Positions 59,475 through 64,000 of a stretch of 64,000 nucleotides of DNA are shown here, in pieces (position 1 is the first letter of the stretch; each line of letters opens with the position of its first letter). The notes beneath the pieces are model-generated. The model saw only the letters and a list, made by a program, of their open reading frames with translations. It made no database searches and was not told the origin of the DNA. A program made the translations under genes and the position numbers. Source of the stretch: Voacanga thouarsii (lineage: Eukaryota > Streptophyta > Magnoliopsida > Gentianales > Apocynaceae); the NCBI GenBank assembly GCA_026120185.1, contig JANUWF010001819.1, positions 868,001 to 932,000 on the forward strand. The letters run 5' to 3'.

Positions 59475-59847
59475 ATTCTATATTTATGTAATTTCATAAT
59501 ATGTGACGCAAACATATTGTCACATATAATATTATGTGAATGTGATCTTTTTTTATTATAGTTAATTAAAATAATAGATTATTTAAAAATTTGTGATATT
59601 ATTAAAACTATCATCTAATATTGGTATTGTCACAAAAAATATTTCGCTCCGTCTCTAGTTGGTGGGAAATGTTGGCACCAAATATTTTGTGACACTAGTA
59701 TGTAACGTTGCAAAATATCGTCATGGAAAATATTCAACTTGTGAAATTAAATGACGAATTATAATTTATGTCACGCTATGAATACTTTTCATAACATTCT
59801 AATAATACGTCATTTAACAGTTTGCCACGAATTATTTAATTTGTTGT
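59475..59847. repeat. R2 repeat, copy 2
   Basis: Direct repeat of copy 1, 237 bp downstream. It ends AATTATTTAATTTGTTGTAG, which loosely resembles the TTTCTTGTAGTG end of CACTA elements. The internal 180 bp of copy 1 is missing. Confidence 0.75.
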
Positions 59848-59904
59848 AGGTAGAGTAAGGACCACCATCTAACACCTACAGTGAAATTAGGCGGGGTATT
59901 ATAT

Positions 59905-60017
59905 AGTGGGGCAGCCGGGGAGGGAATCATGCAATCCCTTCCTCTGGCCCACTTCTGCTTAAATCAGGAATCCGTCGAGCCCAGTCCCTAGTTTAAGCAA
60001 AGAAATTAGCATCCCTA
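59905..60017. mobile_element. Fragment of the GC-rich hAT-like family
   Basis: GGGAATCATGCAATCCC, CTTAAATCAGG and GTTTAAGCAAAGAAATTAGCATCCCTA correspond to the right end of the element at 47359-48155 (GGATCATGCAATC to ATTGCCATCCCTA). The left end is absent. Confidence 0.6.
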
Positions 60018-60280
60018 TATGTAGAAGATGAAGTAGGGACACAAAGAGGAGAATGGTGGCAACTACTGGAGGGTTCTCCTAATAAAATGAAAGGTAATTT
60101 TCAAATTGATCATCAAAATTATGCAATTATCTCAATTAAATCCCTCAAAAATTACTTTACTCAATTTAGTCTTATAAAATATAAAAAGCATACCAAATTA
60201 GTCCTCACTCAATTAAATCTCTCAAAGGTTACTTTACTCAATTTAGTCCTTATAAATATAAAAGGCATATAAATATTTAA

Positions 60281-61422
60281 TCCTTATCATTTTTATTTTG
60301 ACAAATAAAATCCTTTAGACTAATTTTCGGTGAGTCAACGATCGATCAACTAGTCAACTTCGGCGTTGATCAAATATAGAAGGGCAAAGTTGCCATTTTA
60401 CTATACACTAACTTAACAAATAGGTAAATTGTTATGTTTGGTCCATATACTTTTTTTTTTGTATGGCTGGTCCCTATTTTTTTTCAACTTTTTTAGTTCC
60501 CTATCTTTTTTCTTTTAGCATATTAGGTCCTTTTGACCACTTCTGACGGGCCAACTCTAAATCAACCGAGCCTTTATTTACCTTCTATACTATTTCTTTT
60601 TTTCATAATCTGGTAAGTTTGTTAGTTATAAATTTTTTTTATTATATAGTATACATAGAATATAGGGAGATACATTTACTTTCATTTATTAAGTATAGGT
60701 TATACATTAGAACACTCTATACCCTAAGAAAATATCATCACCAGCCCTATCTAGGACTAGTTGGGTCCTAACTCCTCATTTGCTTACATCATATCCATTA
60801 ATGTCAAGCTGAAAAAAAAAAAATCTATATACCTGATTTGAGATGATAAAAGTTAGGTTAAAAATGTACTTTTTATTTTAAAATAATTATTACTTTTGAA
60901 AACCTTTTATACTTGAAATTATTTATTATTTTATAAAATCATTCTTTTATCAATTATATTTTTCTTATTTATTACTTTTCTCAATTATAATATTAATCAA
61001 ATTTTTAAATAACTTTATAATTTTTTGTTAGGATAATTAATATATTTTTTAAAAATATTAGATTTTTCTTATTTAGTATTTTACTTAATCATAATATTAA
61101 TTAATTTCTAAATTTTCTAATAACTTTACAATTTTTAGTGAGAGTTTCAATATTTTTCTAAAAATATGTTAAGATTTTCCTAATTTATGCATTATGTATA
61201 ATAACGACAATTATATTGAATTAAAAAGAATACTTTTCTTATCTTTGCAATAAGAGATAAAAATTTGAAAACCTTAAATTATCACTATTTAGTATATTCT
61301 GGCAAATAAAATTAAAATAGTAATTAAGTATTAAAAATTAAATTTACACTAATATTTGTTAAGTTTAAATTAATCATAATTAGGTTTAAAATAATTCATA
61401 TGAAATAATATTATTAGATTAA

Positions 61423-61457
<35 letters not shown>

Positions 61458-61752
61458 TATATATAAATAAAGGCTTGGTTGATTTAGAGTTGGCACATAG
61501 AAAGTGGTTGGAAAGACCTAATGTGCCAAAAGAAAAAAGATAAAGGACTTACAAAGTTAAAAAAAAAAAAAAAGAAGAAGAGGGAACAATTATGAAAAAA
61601 AAAAGTTCAGGGACTAAATATAATAATTTACTTATTTTTTAAGTTGGGTGTATAGTAAAATGACAAATTTGCCCTTCTATATTTGGTCAACACCTTAGTT
61701 GACTTGCTGAAAATTGGTCTGAAAGACTTAATTTACCAAAATAAAAAGGATA
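60281..61752. mobile_element. Transposon-like element with ~300-bp inverted arms
   Basis: The left arm (60281-60582) and right arm (61465-61752) are inverse copies. In both, TATAGAAGGGCAAA-TTG-CATTTTACTATACAC, the GTCAAC words and CCAACTCTAAATCAACC occur in matching order. The ~880-bp core is AT-rich and noncoding, with a (TA)n at 61427-61452. Outward of the arms, 60090-60280 and 61753-61850 also share CTCAATTTAGTCC-like words, so the true ends are probably a little outside. Long arms and no coding region fit a non-autonomous Mutator-like element, but no 9-bp TSD was confirmed. Confidence 0.65.
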
Positions 61753-63038
61753 GCGGACTTAATAATTTGAAAACAAAGAAGATGGACTACTCTCGTTATA
61801 AAAAGTTCAGGGACTAAATTTAATAATTTGCCTCTCCTAAATTATAAATCCTCTTTATATTAATCTAAATGCATATACTAAAAGTGAAGAGAGTAGTAAA
61901 TTGTCCTTACAAATTATTTATGTAATTATTATTATTTTTTTATCTTCTCAAATTTTTAAATGAATAGTTTAAATTTAATAATGGATACGTCTCTTTTAAT
62001 GAATGATTTAGATTTTATCAATATTTTTAAATAACTCTTTTAACGTTTAAGATTTGTTTGGTCAGCATAGATAATTTAGTCATTTTACAATATATTTCTT
62101 TTTAAAATACTAATTTTTGTCTTTCCCTTTTCCACTAATAATAAATGCTAAGATTATTTAAAAAGATAAAAAAACAAAATCTTATGTTAGATGACCCTTT
62201 AGTTCATTAGTTTTACAGAGCCTCTTTGTGTATTTTGCCAGTTTTCAACATGTGAATTCACTTCTTTTACCCTTCCTCTCTAGCTCGCTCGGCTGTGTGA
62301 ACATTTAGGGAGCAATTTGTTTTTTCATTTATACTATGTAGATTATGGTATAAACTAAACCAAACTAAACCAAACCAATTGTTGGGTCAAACCATTAGAA
62401 CACATTATCAAATAGGAACCATTGGCATGGATCTCATTAAAATTGGGATTTTTGCAAGTGAGGGGATGAAAAGAGAAAATATGAGAACAACCACTTGCAA
62501 CAAAATCATGGAGATAATGGAAATTGGTGTATCATCGAACCGCTCAGTAGAGATTGATCAAATTTACTTAAAAGGTTCTTCTTGATTATTTAGCTTTAGA
62601 AACAAAAACTAAAAAGCTAATTCATGCAGCAACTCTTTTGTTAGTTACTTGAAGAGTTGAAGAAGCAAAATTTTGTTGTCAAAGTTCACCTCAGTAGTGT
62701 ATGTATGTCTTTCTGTCATTCTTTTAATCTTTATGTATTTGTAGCTGCCAATGGTAGAAAGTTTGCACTGTTTTGGGGAGTTAGATTTATAAGCATTTTG
62801 GTCTTTATGCCCTTTCAATTAGTTTGACAAATGGTTTCTGTTTAATTTACCTAATTGACTAACAGTCAAAACCAGCTAGATGGCAAATTGGGAAAACATA
62901 GTAATTGAGATGGCAATTGGAGTCAAAATTAAATTTGGATGGCAATGTGGGATTTGGGGCAAACATTAGATGGCAAGTACCCTAGTGGCAAGTAATTAAA
63001 AATCTTTTATTTGTCATACCCTAGTGGCAAGTACTAGG
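61753..63038. other. Noncoding interval with short direct repeats
   Basis: ACCAAACTAAACC words near 62358, several GATGGCAA words (62878-62975), and TACCCTAGTGGCAAGTA at 62978 and again at 63017. A 68-residue frame at 62379-62585 is not recognised. Confidence 0.4.
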
Positions 63039-64000
63039 TGTAACACCCCGCTACCTAGGCCCGCCAGGGCTGGGGATGTCGCCCCGTCGAAAGGACAAGG
63101 GGTCTTTATAATTAGGTCACACAAATAAAATAGCGGAATAAAAATAATACTTTAACTTAAAATTTATTACATCCCAAGAATAAATCCATGAATTCCCAAA
63201 ACAAATCCATAAATAAAATTATTCACTCTCAACTCCCAAAGCAATATATTAAAATAAATGACAACATTCTCTTCCAAGGCAGATAACACTAGCTACTCAT
63301 CCCCACAGTAAGATCGACCTGAAATCATGGTAAAAAGGCGATGAGACAGAAATCTCAGTAAGTCCATGTATGCTTTGAGTGTCTAGTTGACATAGTTCAT
63401 GAATGCAAAGTATAAAACCTTCATCAAAGAAATACTGGCAAGCAATAAACATTAGTCAAAAGTAAGAGTGGTGTTTTGACTTTTTCAACCATATATAATC
63501 AATAAAATCAACCACTCAAAAGAAATGATCATGGGTTACCACACGTTGGGCCCCATAACTGGTCAGAATGCCGACACTTTATGCAAACTGACAAAAAAAA
63601 AGGGTAGGTGATCGGCCTACTGGGTAAGATACTCCTCCATCTCTATACTCAAACAACAACCGGGTGTCTATTCTGGCAAAACACAGTCACTTGATTGAAA
63701 AATAAACAACTGCTAGATCGGACCAGTATGACCTACTGGACTGACATCTTATCCGGGAAGGACTCACCCCTTAGAGGTGGCCACCTACTGAGAGACTCAT
63801 CCCTACCATTCAAAGACTAGTCCTAGCAGTCCACCCTTATTGAGTACTCAACGACGTTTCCCACTTGGGAGAAAATGAATAAGACGCCATTCCACATGAA
63901 AAAGCAATTAAGGGTTTCCAAAGTCTTTGTCAAATTCAGTTTTGGAAAGAGTTTTGAGATTGAGTAAACTTGCTTATTGATTTTCAAATAATTTGTTTGT
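63039..64000. mobile_element. Long LTR of the TGTAACACCCC family, cut by the window end
   Basis: Starts TGTAACACCCCGCTACC. GGGGATGTCGCCCCGTC, ACAAGGGGTCTTTATAATTA and ATCTCAGTAAGTCCAT follow, in the same order as in the solo LTR at 50973. The element body, if any, lies beyond 64000. Possible 5-bp flank is CTAGG (63034-63038). Confidence 0.6.

Overview
The window looks like repeat-dominated nuclear DNA from a flowering plant, probably a eudicot. It is AT-rich throughout. Four Ty1/copia retrotransposons, DNA-transposon remnants and long-LTR fragments fill most of it, and only a few gene-like exons lie between them. I see no intact host gene, no rRNA or tRNA gene and no CRISPR array. The species cannot be named from the sequence.

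Layout. 1-2343: relic DNA with a zinc-knuckle (DUF4283-type) pseudogene, a CGTCA/TGACG-rich tandem repeat (R1) and a probable exon of a protein phosphatase 4 regulatory subunit 3 (PP4R3/SMEK) homologue on the minus strand. 2344-30264: a three-level nest of copia elements. Element A (minus) was entered by element B (minus, Sirevirus-like, with an extra env-like reading frame downstream of pol). B was entered by element C (plus, 10322-19806). C has 2.03-kb LTRs and a perfect 5-bp target-site duplication (TSD), AGAGT. The pol frames of A and B each stop at one insertion edge and resume at the other, which fixes the order A, then B, then C. 30264-33719: possible minus-strand exons, then nothing firm. 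33720-40212: a separate decayed copia element, D (plus), with 0.93-kb LTRs.

40213-50967: small DNA transposons and repeats. These are a 434-bp hAT-like MITE with an 8-bp TSD, a CACTA-type end with subterminal repeats, the second R1 copy, and a 797-bp hAT-like element whose ends are GC-rich and whose core is TA-repeat. One credible isolated exon lies at 48925-49008. 50968-54875: a 3.9-kb LTR with TSD ATGCA and no internal region, best read as a solo LTR. 55400-56840: two dynamin-related fragments and a possible first exon of a DUF1664 gene, all minus strand. 56840-64000: AT-rich DNA with a duplicated TGACG-rich repeat (R2), a fragment of the GC-rich hAT family, a 1.5-kb element with ~300-bp inverted arms, and the start of a second long LTR that runs out of the window.

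All retrotransposon proteins recognised carry several stops or frameshifts, so none looks autonomous. I found no convincing new gene system. The best leads are the nest, the possible splitting of a PP4R3-like gene by element A, and the R1 and R2 repeats built on a regularly spaced CGTCA motif.
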